Shown here piece after piece: positions 8,851-18,108 of a DNA stretch of 64,000 nt. This stretch comes from SKHV01 sp963678565 (GTDB lineage: Bacteria > Bacteroidota > Bacteroidia > Bacteroidales > Prolixibacteraceae), in the NCBI GenBank assembly GCA_963678565.1, contig OY782875.1:3038001-3102000 (forward strand). Reading direction: 5' to 3'. The notes beneath the pieces were generated by a model, which was not told where the DNA came from, searched no databases, and saw only the letters and a program-made list of their open reading frames with translations. The position numbers and the translations under genes are program-made. Position 1 is the stretch's first letter. Each line of letters begins with the position of its first letter.

Positions 8851-10161
8851 ATGATCCTTATAAATATGGCAGCTATTCAGATTGTTTTTAATCCTATTTC
8901 AGTTGAAGTAATTATAGGGATCATTATTTTGATCATCCTTTTAATTTTTTCTGGCTCAGTTTCGGGTTCCGAAGTTGCCTTCTTCTCCTTATCGCCCAAC
9001 GATAACGAATTGCTAAGATCATCTTCAAAAAAATCTCACAAAAACATTTTAGAACTTTCAAGTATTCCCGATAAATTATTGGCAACAATTCTGGTTGCAA
9101 ATAACTTTGTGAATATTGCGATTGTAATTTTATCAACTTTTATTTTCCATTCGCTTATTGATTTTTCGCAAGCCCCAATACTAGGATTTTTAATTGAAAT
9201 TATTCTAATCACATTTATTCTACTGCTTTTTGGTGAAATTCTACCCAAAATATATGCAAGTAATTATTCGATGTGGTTTGCAGGTTTTATGGCACGCCCG
9301 CTACAAATTTGTGCTAAAATTTTCAAACCATTAATTGCGATATTAATTAAATCTACCGATGCTGTAAACAAGCGTTTGGCGGTTAAAAATAGAAACATCT
9401 CGATCGATGAAATTTCTCAAGCTTTAGAACTTACTAACGAAGAAGAAATTTCAGAAGAGAAAGGAATTTTAGAAGGGATTGTTAAGTTTGGGACTACCGA
9501 AGTAGACGAAATTATGACTCCCAGAACGGATGTAACCGGTATTGAAAAAAATTATACGCTCCAGAAGGTCATTAATATTATCAACCAAACGGGCTATTCT
9601 CGCATTCCGGTTTACGAAGATAATTTCGATAATGTAGTTGGCATTTTATACATTAAAGATTTATTACCCAATATTAGTACCACTGATTTTCAATGGCAAA
9701 CAATTATACGTTCCTCTTATTTTGTACCTGAGAATAAAAAAATTGACGACCTCTTGAAAGAGTTTCAAAAGGAAAAAGTACACATGGCCATTGTGGTTGA
9801 TGAATATGGAGGTTCTTCTGGCATTGTTACATTAGAAGATATTTTGGAAGAAATTGTGGGCGATATCGTTGACGAATTCGACGATGATGATCGCTTATAC
9901 GCTAAGCTGAATGAAAATACTTTTATTTTCGATGGAAAAACTCAACTAAACGATTTCTACCGTATTTGTAATCTCGATGATCATTATTTCGAAGAAGTAA
10001 AAGGCGATGCCGATACTTTGGCTGGATTAATCTTAGAAAACAAAGGAGATTTTCCGAAACTAAATGAACATTTAACCCTGATAAATATCGATTTTATTGT
10101 GGAAGCAATTGATAATCGACGAATCAAAAAGATTAAAGTTATCTTCAATCAACAACAATAG
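8851..10161 (+). CDS. gldE: gliding motility-associated protein GldE (CNNM/CorC-type CBS protein)
   Basis: The protein has the HlyC/CorC-type plan: a CNNM membrane domain with four hydrophobic helices in about the first 165 residues, a CBS pair at about 205-330 (EIMTPRTDVTG, SRIPVYEDNFDNVVGILYI, IVVDEYGGSSGIVTLED), and a C-terminal CorC domain. In gliding Bacteroidota the copy placed directly before gldD is called GldE; it supports the gliding/type IX secretion machinery, though its biochemical role is unclear and the fold is that of magnesium/cobalt efflux proteins. It is 12 bases from ssb and 24 bases from gldD, so operon context rather than domain content gives the name. Residue 1 or Met6 could be the start. 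Confidence 0.88.
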   Translation: MILINMAAIQIVFNPISVEVIIGIIILIILLIFSGSVSGSEVAFFSLSPNDNELLRSSSKKSHKNILELSSIPDKLLATILVANNFVNIAIVILSTFIFHSLIDFSQAPILGFLIEIILITFILLLFGEILPKIYASNYSMWFAGFMARPLQICAKIFKPLIAILIKSTDAVNKRLAVKNRNISIDEISQALELTNEEEISEEKGILEGIVKFGTTEVDEIMTPRTDVTGIEKNYTLQKVINIINQTGYSRIPVYEDNFDNVVGILYIKDLLPNISTTDFQWQTIIRSSYFVPENKKIDDLLKEFQKEKVHMAIVVDEYGGSSGIVTLEDILEEIVGDIVDEFDDDDRLYAKLNENTFIFDGKTQLNDFYRICNLDDHYFEEVKGDADTLAGLILENKGDFPKLNEHLTLINIDFIVEAIDNRRIKKIKVIFNQQQ

Positions 10162-10185
10162 CTTGTTTCAAGCGTTTTTTACTAC

Positions 10186-10764
10186 ATGTTAAAATATATA
10201 TTAATAATATTCTCGATCATTGTTTTGTGGGGCTGTAACGAAACTCACACGCCTAAACCTCGAGGATTTTACAGAATCGATTTTCCTGAAAAAAATTATC
10301 AAACATTACCGCTTCAAATGCCTTATTCATTTGAAGTTCCAACTTATTCAATATGCAAAATTGATCACACAATTCAAGAAGATCAGTCGAATATCAACAT
10401 CCTATTTCCTCAAAACAGATCAACCTTTCATATCTCTTATAAAAAGATAAATAACAATTTGCAAAAGCTAACCGAAGACTCCTATGAACTAGCTTACAAA
10501 CACTCGATAAAAGCCAATAGCATTTCGGAACAAGTTTATTTAAACCCAGCAAATAATGTCTACGGAACCATTTACAGAATTGAAGGAAATGCGGCCTCTC
10601 CTTTCCAATTTCATTTAACCGATAGCACTTGTAACTTCTTAAGAGGTTCGTTTTACATTAAGGAAATTCCGAATTATGATTCTCTTCAACCAGTAATTAA
10701 ATTTCTTGAAAAAGATTTAATAAATTTGATTGAAACACTACACTGGGAAGAACAATGCCAATAG
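10186..10764 (+). CDS. gldD: gliding motility lipoprotein GldD
   Basis: The 192-residue protein begins with a lipoprotein signal ending LWGC (Cys17), then the characteristic KPRGFYRIDFPEKNY start of the mature part. GldD is a lipoprotein needed for gliding and type IX secretion in Flavobacterium. It sits directly after gldE, which is the conserved arrangement, and its last ten bases overlap the following transferase gene. Many non-gliding Bacteroidota retain gldD and gldE, so motility cannot be concluded from this pair alone. Confidence 0.9.
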   Translation: MLKYILIIFSIIVLWGCNETHTPKPRGFYRIDFPEKNYQTLPLQMPYSFEVPTYSICKIDHTIQEDQSNINILFPQNRSTFHISYKKINNNLQKLTEDSYELAYKHSIKANSISEQVYLNPANNVYGTIYRIEGNAASPFQFHLTDSTCNFLRGSFYIKEIPNYDSLQPVIKFLEKDLINLIETLHWEEQCQ

Positions 10765-11384
10765 TTTACAAGCAATCAAACAAATCATCGCATCTCTTTT
10801 TATGGGAAATAACAGAAGATTTGCCAACCATTGAAAAACTGGCCCAATCGGTTTACTTCGACTCAGAACTGTACAAAAAACTGACCAATAAAAGACGAAA
10901 ATCTGAATGGTTGATTACCCGATTACTTTTGCATCAATTTGATCCATCATTGAGGATTTCGTATACCCAGAATGGCAAACCATTTTTAAACAATCAACTG
11001 GCAATTTCCATTAGTCATTCTCAAAATATGGTTGGGATATACCTCAGCAACCATCCAAACATTGGACTCGATATTGAAAAATCGGATCGACACATTGGTG
11101 AAGTTGCAAGAAAATTTATTTCTGAAAAAGAGTTTGAACTCATTAAGAAATACAAAAAAATAGAACTTTTAGTTCCTTTTTGGTGTTCAAAAGAGGTAGT
11201 TTTTAAGGCTGCAGGTTTAAACAATATTGATTTTAAAAAGAACATTCAAATAGAGAAAATCAAAATTGAACAGGATAAAATGAATATTGATTGCAAAATG
11301 ATCAAAGAAGAGTTCAATGAACATTACCAACTAAATGTGATTGATGTTGCTAAAAACGTGATTACATTTACGGTATTTGATTAA
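10755..11384 (+). CDS. 4'-phosphopantetheinyl transferase, Sfp type
   Basis: This enzyme attaches the phosphopantetheine arm of CoA to carrier proteins. The 209-residue chain shows the two family signatures: IGLDIEKSD at about 113-121 (magnesium-binding Asp and Glu) and FWCSKEVVFKAAG at about 141-153. The N-terminal half carries the usual RKSEWLITRLLL and ISISHSQN. It overlaps gldD by ten bases and so is translated from the same message. In Bacteroidota this Sfp-like gene beside gldD can serve as the general carrier-protein activator; no biosynthetic gene cluster is next to it. Confidence 0.88.
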   Translation: MPIVYKQSNKSSHLFLWEITEDLPTIEKLAQSVYFDSELYKKLTNKRRKSEWLITRLLLHQFDPSLRISYTQNGKPFLNNQLAISISHSQNMVGIYLSNHPNIGLDIEKSDRHIGEVARKFISEKEFELIKKYKKIELLVPFWCSKEVVFKAAGLNNIDFKKNIQIEKIKIEQDKMNIDCKMIKEEFNEHYQLNVIDVAKNVITFTVFD

Positions 11385-11464
11385 ACCAATTGGTAAAGTA
11401 CATTGAAAAAATCGAATCTTATCGTTTTGACAAAGATCAAGCATTAGAATGTAAAAATTGAGAT

Positions 11465-12970
11465 ATGAAAAAAACAGATCCACATATAGTTGTCATTTTT
11501 GGAGCTTCAGGCGACCTTACAAAAAGAAAATTGATTCCTGCACTATTTAACTTGCATCAACAAGATATGTTGGGACATCCATTTGCGATTTTGGGAGTTT
11601 CTCGTACGCAAATGTCTGATGACGATTTCAAAGAACGGATGAAAGAATTTTTGCCCGAGAATGACTCAAGCGAAGATTTTTTAAGTCATTTATATTACGA
11701 GGCAATCCAAACATCGGAGGAGCAAGATTATTTTAAACTAAAAGATCGAATTAACAACATACAACAAAACTTAGGAGCAGGTGGCAACATTGTTTTCTAC
11801 TTGTCGACACCACCTAATTTGTACCCTGTTATTCCAAAGCATCTGGCCACAGTAGGTTTAAACGATCAAAGCGATGGTTTTAAGCGATTAATCGTAGAAA
11901 AGCCTTTTGGAACAGATTTAGAAAGCGCCAAAGGCTTGAATAAAGATTTGTTAGAATATTTTAACGAAAGCCAGCTCTACCGAATCGACCACTATTTAGG
12001 AAAAGAAACGGTACAAAATTTATTGGTACTTCGATTTTCAAACAGCATTTGGGAACCCCTTTGGAATCATAATTACATCGATCATGTGCAGATTACTTCT
12101 GCCGAAAAATTAGGCGTTGAAAAACGTGGTGGATACTACGATAATTCAGGCGCTTTGCGCGATATGCTACAAAACCACTTAATGCAATTGGTTGGATTGG
12201 TAGCCATGGAACCTCCTACGGTCATTGAAGCCGATGCAATCCGTAATGAATTATTAAAAGTATTTCAATCGATAAGGCCATTAAAAAGAGAAAATCTGAC
12301 CGAAAATTTGGTTCGAGGACAATATACCTCTTCAAACATTCGAGGGGAAGAAGTAAAAGGATACCGAGATGAAGAAGGAGTTGACACAAACAGCCGAACC
12401 GAAACATTTGTATCCTTAAAATTAAATATCGACAATTGGCGCTGGGCAGGTGTTCCGTTCTATATTCGAACCGGGAAAAAATTACCAACTCGAGCAACCG
12501 AAATCGTCATTACTTTTAAACCAACGCCGCATCATTTATTTGCAAATCAGGCTTCGCACCAGGAGCAAATAAATCAATTGATTATTCGCATTCAGCCCGA
12601 TGAGGGGATTTTAATGAAAACGGGATTAAAAGTTCCAGGAGCAGGATTTAATGTTCAAACGGTCAATTTAGACTTCCACTACTCCGACTTAACAAATTCC
12701 TATGTTCCAACGGCATACGAGCGATTATTACTCGATTGTATTCAAGGTGATGCAACTTTATATTCTCGAGGTGATAATGTTGAAAAAGCTTGGGAGATTG
12801 TTAAACCAATTATGGACGAATGGGATAAGAATCCAAATTTCCCATTACATGGATACCCAGCTGGTACTTGGGGACCACTTGCTTCGGAAGAACTTATTAA
12901 CAACAAAGCCAGCGGATGGCGCTACCCTTGTAAAAATCTCTCAAACGATGGCGAATACTGTGAATTGTAA
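11465..12970 (+). CDS. zwf: glucose-6-phosphate 1-dehydrogenase
   Basis: Zwf oxidises glucose 6-phosphate to 6-phosphogluconolactone, the entry step of the oxidative pentose phosphate path. The 501-residue protein has the nucleotide-binding FGASGDLTKRKLIPAL at the N-terminus, the substrate motif RIDHYLGKETVQNLL at about 174-188 and the EKPFG segment before it. The next gene, 28 bases on, encodes the lactonase that acts on its product. The 6-phosphogluconate dehydrogenase gene is not in this window on either side. Confidence 0.97.
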   Translation: MKKTDPHIVVIFGASGDLTKRKLIPALFNLHQQDMLGHPFAILGVSRTQMSDDDFKERMKEFLPENDSSEDFLSHLYYEAIQTSEEQDYFKLKDRINNIQQNLGAGGNIVFYLSTPPNLYPVIPKHLATVGLNDQSDGFKRLIVEKPFGTDLESAKGLNKDLLEYFNESQLYRIDHYLGKETVQNLLVLRFSNSIWEPLWNHNYIDHVQITSAEKLGVEKRGGYYDNSGALRDMLQNHLMQLVGLVAMEPPTVIEADAIRNELLKVFQSIRPLKRENLTENLVRGQYTSSNIRGEEVKGYRDEEGVDTNSRTETFVSLKLNIDNWRWAGVPFYIRTGKKLPTRATEIVITFKPTPHHLFANQASHQEQINQLIIRIQPDEGILMKTGLKVPGAGFNVQTVNLDFHYSDLTNSYVPTAYERLLLDCIQGDATLYSRGDNVEKAWEIVKPIMDEWDKNPNFPLHGYPAGTWGPLASEELINNKASGWRYPCKNLSNDGEYCEL

Positions 12971-12998
12971 TTTAAAAGGATAAAAATTCATCAATAAT

Positions 12999-13721
12999 AT
13001 GGAAATTAAAGTACTTGAAAATGTTGATCAAATTGCTGAAGAAATTGCGTCTTCACTAATCGACCTTAGCAAAAAATATAAAAACGAACCAATACATATT
13101 GCCTTATCTGGAGGGAATACCCCTAAAATTGTTTTCAACTATTTAACAGAGAAATATGGAAAACAATTAGCCAAAACAAACTTTCACTTTTGGTGGGGAG
13201 ACGATCGTTGTGTTCCTCCAAACAATGACGATAGTAATTACAAGTGGGCTTATCAGTTATGGTTAAACCCTATTGGGATTAAAGACATGAATATCCATCG
13301 AGTTTTTGGAGAAAACACCCCGGAAGCGGAAGCCAAACGCTATTCGGCTGAGATTGAAAAGCATATTTCTAAAACAAACGAATTACCTAAATTTCATTAT
13401 GTGTTGTTAGGTTTAGGAGAAGATGGGCATACAGCCTCAATTTTCCCACACCAAATTGAATTACTAAATGTAGAACCTTATTGTGCCGTTGCGGAGCATC
13501 CAAGTTCAGGGCAAAAACGCATCACCTTTACTGGTAAAGTAATTAATAATGCGGAAGAAGTGGTATTCTTATCAACCGGAAGTAAAAAGAGCGAAATTAT
13601 CCACGAGATAATTGATTTAAAGCAAACTCAATATCCTGCAACTCATATACAACCTAGCAGTAACAATTTAACTTGGTTAATTGATAAAGATGCTGCTAAA
13701 GATTTAAAAGCAATTAATTAA
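12999..13721 (+). CDS. pgl: 6-phosphogluconolactonase
   Basis: Pgl hydrolyses 6-phosphogluconolactone. The 240-residue DevB/Pgl protein shows ALSGGNTPK near residue 36, the WWGDDRCVPPNNDDSN segment and the active-site region GLGEDGHTASIFPH. It is cotranscribed with zwf and ended by a strong hairpin at 13757-13788. Confidence 0.96.
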   Translation: MEIKVLENVDQIAEEIASSLIDLSKKYKNEPIHIALSGGNTPKIVFNYLTEKYGKQLAKTNFHFWWGDDRCVPPNNDDSNYKWAYQLWLNPIGIKDMNIHRVFGENTPEAEAKRYSAEIEKHISKTNELPKFHYVLLGLGEDGHTASIFPHQIELLNVEPYCAVAEHPSSGQKRITFTGKVINNAEEVVFLSTGSKKSEIIHEIIDLKQTQYPATHIQPSSNNLTWLIDKDAAKDLKAIN

Positions 13722-13756
13722 TAACAATAGCAAAATTTAAAAGCATTAGAAAATGA

Positions 13757-13788
13757 AAGGAGGTTTCAATTCATTTTGAAACCTCCTT
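13757..13788. terminator. bidirectional terminator between pgl and the 1392-residue gene
   Basis: A perfect 13-bp stem (AAGGAGGTTTCAA / TTGAAACCTCCTT) with a 6-nt loop lies between convergent genes. It is followed by ACTTTTG on the plus strand and by TCATTTTC on the minus strand. Confidence 0.85.
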
Positions 13789-13803
13789 ACTTTTGTAATA
13801 ATA

Positions 13804-16800
13804 TTATCGGTATTGGGTTATATCGTGCATAAATTTAGAGTCTCTGATTAAATAACCTTCAGGTTTAACAATGCCGTATCTAATCCATGGTTCGATTTGA
13901 TATTCGGCATCTTTTACAATATATTGTTTTGTTTTCAATTCTTGAATTAAATCTTCCAATTTACTGTTTTCAATGTGTTCTGCCGATTTATTTCTCTCAG
14001 TATTTAGCGACAAAATTTTATCGAATTGAAGCTTATCTTTCCCGTTCACTAAAACATCTAAAGCTTCCTTTGCCGACATTAAAACTAACTTCCCATCGAT
14101 GAAAGCATAACTTGCTTCGAAAGTTGAATAAAGAATATTTAGTTTATAATCTAATGGATTTGATTGCAAGTAACGTGTGTAACTTAGATAATTTTTAGTT
14201 TTTGGAGCATACTGCCAACGTACATTTCGAATTGCATAGGTCTCCTGATCTATCAATATTGTTCCTTCATCTAAAGGTTGAATTAAATTATCTTTTGGAG
14301 TAAAGCTAATGTAGAAACACGTCCTATTATCATATTCAGTTGTTCCAACCAACTCGTACTCATAACTATCAAAATAAGATATATCTAGGAATGTTGGAGC
14401 AAAGGTTAATGCGTCTGCTTTTAATGGATAAAATGAGCTTCGATGATTTGGTTTCAACAATAATATACGATGTCCGTTTTTATCCAGCATCTTTTTCACC
14501 TTTTCAGTTTCAAAAAGTGTAGATGTTGGTCGAAAGCCTTTTCCATTATTTGTATAGGTAAAGTTCGATTCGCTAATGGAATAATAATCGTCATTCACCC
14601 CTACCGTTTCTCTGAAATAACCAGAATAAACTTTCTTATTTCCATAATAAGTCATCGATTCTCGCAATGCTCTTCGGATGATACTTTTTGTACTTTCAGA
14701 GGTATTTACCTCATCTATTTCTACAGGTTCTAACTCTATAATTAGTTCTCTATTCTTTTTAAAATGAGACAGTTTAATTGTTTGAGCTTTAAACCCCATT
14801 GCAACTACCTGAAGCTCTGCCTTTTTATCTAAACTTTGTAATTCGAGCCAAAATTCTCCATCGTTATTGGTTCGTTGATGGTAATATGGTTCGGACTGAT
14901 AAATATCAACTGCACTAATTGGCTTCTGATTTTCCTTATCAATAATTTTACCCGCGACTACATTTAACGCTTCATAATCAAAGTAATTAGTTTCCTCAAT
15001 TTTTGATTTTTCAGCAAGCAGCTTAATTTGATTAAACTCATTCAACGATAATTTTTCATACCCGGTTTGCCCCTTCAGATTTATTCCTTGTACGGTTATA
15101 TCAATTGGATTCTTTGAATCAGAAGTATAAAATGAAAACTCAGCTTTACCAACACTGTCGGTTAAGACATTGGGTTCCCAGAAAAGCGTTTTACGGCGAT
15201 CGGCTTTACTTTTCGCATAAATGCTACTTTTTTCATCATAATTTGGTGATTTAAATTCTTTAAAAGAAGAAAAACCACTCAAATATAAATCCTTTAACCC
15301 CTTATTCTCTTTGAAGAATATACCTTGTTTTGCCTTGGTGGTAATAAATAAATAAGAAGGTGGTGCTAAAAGCCGTTCAAAACGCCCCATGTCTTCAAAC
15401 ATTTCTTTCAGAACTTCTTCACCACTTGAATTATCCAAGGTATGTTCGATTGTTTCATCATTAAAAGTAGTCGACAAAGAGTTATCGGTTAAGCCATTGT
15501 CATCCATTGCTGCCTCGTAATTTTTAGGTTTTGCAATAAAATTTACCGACTCGATATTGGACGGATCCATATAACTCAGGAAATCATATAAATAGTTACT
15601 ACTTCCACCAAGCGCTTGATCATCGACAATTATATTTAATCGTCCGGATGGATTGTCAGTAACTCTAAAATAAATAGCATCTAAACCACCGGCTTGACTA
15701 TCATAAATCACTAAACTATAATTATCAACAATAGAAGAATCATATGGCTTTTCGATGATTAACAAACCAGGAATTTGATCTGCTAACAAGTCCCAAATAT
15801 TACTATACCAACTAATTTCCTCGGTTAGTTTTTTTAACTGAGCCGACTCAATCACAACATCGGGTTCTCCGGCTTGATGGATCATCGAATCGCGACGAGA
15901 AAGAAAGTTCGAATTAACTTCGACTTCTTCAATCATAAAAGTATCCGTTCCTGGAAAGTAATAATTATCGATTCGTTGTTTCTTGTTGATAGTAGTTTTT
16001 ACAAGCTCTTCATCAACCTCAACAAAATCATTTTGAACATCAACAATTGGAGCCAAAGGTAAACTTGCAATCTTATCGAAAGTAAGATGCGAAAGATTCT
16101 TTTTTTCCAAACTAGTGGAAATATCTATTATATAATCTTTCTTGCGGTTTAAACGACTTTTTGTTTGTATTACTAACTTTACAGAGTCTGAAAATTCGGG
16201 CAACTCAAATTCAAAATTACCATTTTCATCGGTATAGGTATTATCTGAATGGATAGGTAAACCTTGAAACAGCATAATGGTTACTTCGATGTTTTTAGGA
16301 ACAGCTTTACCGTTTATAGCCTTTTTTAGACTACCTTTTAATTTTAATGTTGTTTCCTTTTTGTATTGCTTTTCTTGTTCCGAATAGGAATAAATATCAT
16401 CCCATTCGAATCGCTTCCAGCTATTATTCATCATCAATAAATCGATGTATTCATCACGACGATGGCTATTATTTAAAATGTTTGCTTCTAAATTGTCAAT
16501 TTTCCCTGACAAATCGGAAGTTAATAAAAGGTAGTTCTGTATATTTGACTCTAACTGATTTTTACCAATATAACTTTTATCGTAAGCATTTAAGCAGAAA
16601 CTCCCTTGAACCGGATCTCCATCCTGATCACGAACTTGAATCTTTACATCCACCCTTTCGCGAGGGCTATAATCAAATTTATCGGTGATAATATCAATAT
16701 TCAACTGATCGTTTCTATCAACATAGATCATTCGCTCTGCTACAGGATAGTTTTTAACAAACAAGGTAAATACCGTAACACCCGTATGGAATTTATTTTT

Positions 16801-17982
16801 GGGAACATATAAATATGTTTCACGGTTAGAAATATTGCCACTAACATAATATCTACTTATCCCGCGCGTATGCCCCATTACAGATAAAAACTCTTTTCTT
16901 TCGCGTGCTTTTGCGATCACAAAAACCAAAGTATCACTTTTTTCTTCGATAAATTTAATACTATAACCATTGGGTTTTACTTCAGGCAAATCGTACTTAA
17001 AAGATTCATTTTTATATTGAATCTCGGCATAGTATTTTGCAGAATCGCCCGGAAATAAATTGAACTTTCCCATCCCATTCAATTTAGTATCGAAAGCACA
17101 AACATATTCATCATTTTGGTTGTAAATCTTACCCGAAAGATCTATTGCAGTACCATTATCTGAGCTTGCTTTAACAGCAATTTTATTATTCATATTGGGA
17201 ATAATATTCCCTCCTTCTGGAGAAAATTCAATTTCGGGCTTCATGGCCGACAATTCGATTTTAATTTTCTCCATTTGACCATTCAGAAATGGAGCATTAA
17301 TTGTCATGATGGCCTCCGCTGTTTTTAAACTGTCTGGAATAAAACTTTTAAACTGTGCTATATTGTTTACAATTCGAGTCTCGGCTCCCCACACTGTTCC
17401 TTGACCTAACTGAAATTTTAAATTTGCATCGGAATTAATTGTGCTGTTTTGAGCAGATTGAACATGAAAAGTAATTTGAACAGAATCCCCCGCTTCTGTT
17501 TCGTTCACTTTCGTTGTAAATTCCCAATCAAAAACATCATCTCTAGTTTTAACGATTTCGATATTCTTTTGGAAAAAATACTCTTTAGGAAAGTTTTTCA
17601 TGAAATTGGTATAAGCAATAAGCTTATACGAGCCGTATGAAAAATCATTTTTTATAGGAAGATATCCTCCTGAAAAACCAGCAAAAATATTGTACACTTG
17701 GTGGTAAACAACTTTATTCTCTGGTGAAACCAAGTCGATATAGAACAATTTTTCATCAACAGCCGGAAGATGCTTTATTGCATCGGTAATGGTAGCTTTA
17801 AACCAAATGGTATCTCCCATTGTAAATTGTTCCAGATTGGTTTCAACAAAAACTTTCTCTTGAAGATTATTGATTAGGTACTTGTTTAGATTGTTTGTAA
17901 TAATATCTGAAAAATCATATTGCGCAAAACTTTGCAAATACATAAAACAGATAAAAACGAAAGTTAGGAGTTTCTTATTCAT
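13804..17982 (-). CDS. exported multidomain protein: macroglobulin-like region, TonB-plug-like region, carboxypeptidase-regulatory-like domain
   Basis: I do not recognise a named gene. The 1392-residue chain starts with a signal peptide (about residues 1-20, ending SFAQ). The first 450 residues look like alpha-2-macroglobulin/MG2-type beta domains (TLEQFTMGDTIWFKATI, RERVDVKIQVRDQDG). A TonB plug-like stretch follows at about 710-830 (WDLLADQIPGLLI, NIIVDDQALGG, MDPSNIESVNFI). A carboxypeptidase-regulatory-like beta domain with IIDKENQKPISAVDIY lies at about 1015-1095, and the end resembles the C-terminal part of Bacteroidota outer-membrane-associated carboxypeptidase-like proteins (SGYFRETVGVNDDYYSI). 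No outer-membrane barrel follows the plug. Location is probably periplasmic or at the outer membrane; the ligand is unknown. It stands alone between terminators. Confidence 0.75.
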   Translation of the reverse strand: MNKKLLTFVFICFMYLQSFAQYDFSDIITNNLNKYLINNLQEKVFVETNLEQFTMGDTIWFKATITDAIKHLPAVDEKLFYIDLVSPENKVVYHQVYNIFAGFSGGYLPIKNDFSYGSYKLIAYTNFMKNFPKEYFFQKNIEIVKTRDDVFDWEFTTKVNETEAGDSVQITFHVQSAQNSTINSDANLKFQLGQGTVWGAETRIVNNIAQFKSFIPDSLKTAEAIMTINAPFLNGQMEKIKIELSAMKPEIEFSPEGGNIIPNMNNKIAVKASSDNGTAIDLSGKIYNQNDEYVCAFDTKLNGMGKFNLFPGDSAKYYAEIQYKNESFKYDLPEVKPNGYSIKFIEEKSDTLVFVIAKARERKEFLSVMGHTRGISRYYVSGNISNRETYLYVPKNKFHTGVTVFTLFVKNYPVAERMIYVDRNDQLNIDIITDKFDYSPRERVDVKIQVRDQDGDPVQGSFCLNAYDKSYIGKNQLESNIQNYLLLTSDLSGKIDNLEANILNNSHRRDEYIDLLMMNNSWKRFEWDDIYSYSEQEKQYKKETTLKLKGSLKKAINGKAVPKNIEVTIMLFQGLPIHSDNTYTDENGNFEFELPEFSDSVKLVIQTKSRLNRKKDYIIDISTSLEKKNLSHLTFDKIASLPLAPIVDVQNDFVEVDEELVKTTINKKQRIDNYYFPGTDTFMIEEVEVNSNFLSRRDSMIHQAGEPDVVIESAQLKKLTEEISWYSNIWDLLADQIPGLLIIEKPYDSSIVDNYSLVIYDSQAGGLDAIYFRVTDNPSGRLNIIVDDQALGGSSNYLYDFLSYMDPSNIESVNFIAKPKNYEAAMDDNGLTDNSLSTTFNDETIEHTLDNSSGEEVLKEMFEDMGRFERLLAPPSYLFITTKAKQGIFFKENKGLKDLYLSGFSSFKEFKSPNYDEKSSIYAKSKADRRKTLFWEPNVLTDSVGKAEFSFYTSDSKNPIDITVQGINLKGQTGYEKLSLNEFNQIKLLAEKSKIEETNYFDYEALNVVAGKIIDKENQKPISAVDIYQSEPYYHQRTNNDGEFWLELQSLDKKAELQVVAMGFKAQTIKLSHFKKNRELIIELEPVEIDEVNTSESTKSIIRRALRESMTYYGNKKVYSGYFRETVGVNDDYYSISESNFTYTNNGKGFRPTSTLFETEKVKKMLDKNGHRILLLKPNHRSSFYPLKADALTFAPTFLDISYFDSYEYELVGTTEYDNRTCFYISFTPKDNLIQPLDEGTILIDQETYAIRNVRWQYAPKTKNYLSYTRYLQSNPLDYKLNILYSTFEASYAFIDGKLVLMSAKEALDVLVNGKDKLQFDKILSLNTERNKSAEHIENSKLEDLIQELKTKQYIVKDAEYQIEPWIRYGIVKPEGYLIRDSKFMHDITQYR

Positions 17983-18077
17983 AAAATGAGGTGTAGTAGT
18001 TTTTCAAAATATAGACTATAAATATATTTAAAATTTTTATTTCTTTTTATACTAAAACAACAATTTGGTTTAAAAGA

Positions 18078-18101
18078 AAAGCCTCGATATTTCGAGGCTT
18101 T
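18078..18101 (-). terminator. terminator of the acyl-CoA dehydrogenase/etf operon
   Basis: A 10-bp stem (AAAGCCTCGA / TCGAGGCTTT) with a 4-nt loop is followed on the minus strand by TCTTTT. It sits eight bases past the dehydrogenase stop. Confidence 0.85.
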
Positions 18102-18108
18102 CACTTTT

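Noticed and set aside
8851..10161. Plain CorC-type metal exporter
   Set aside because: Domain content alone would allow it, but the tight ssb-gldE-gldD order is the known GldE context.
11386..11395. Palindrome ACCAATTGGT before zwf as an operator
   Set aside because: Ten-base AT-rich palindromes are expected by chance in this sequence and no other promoter element aligns with it.
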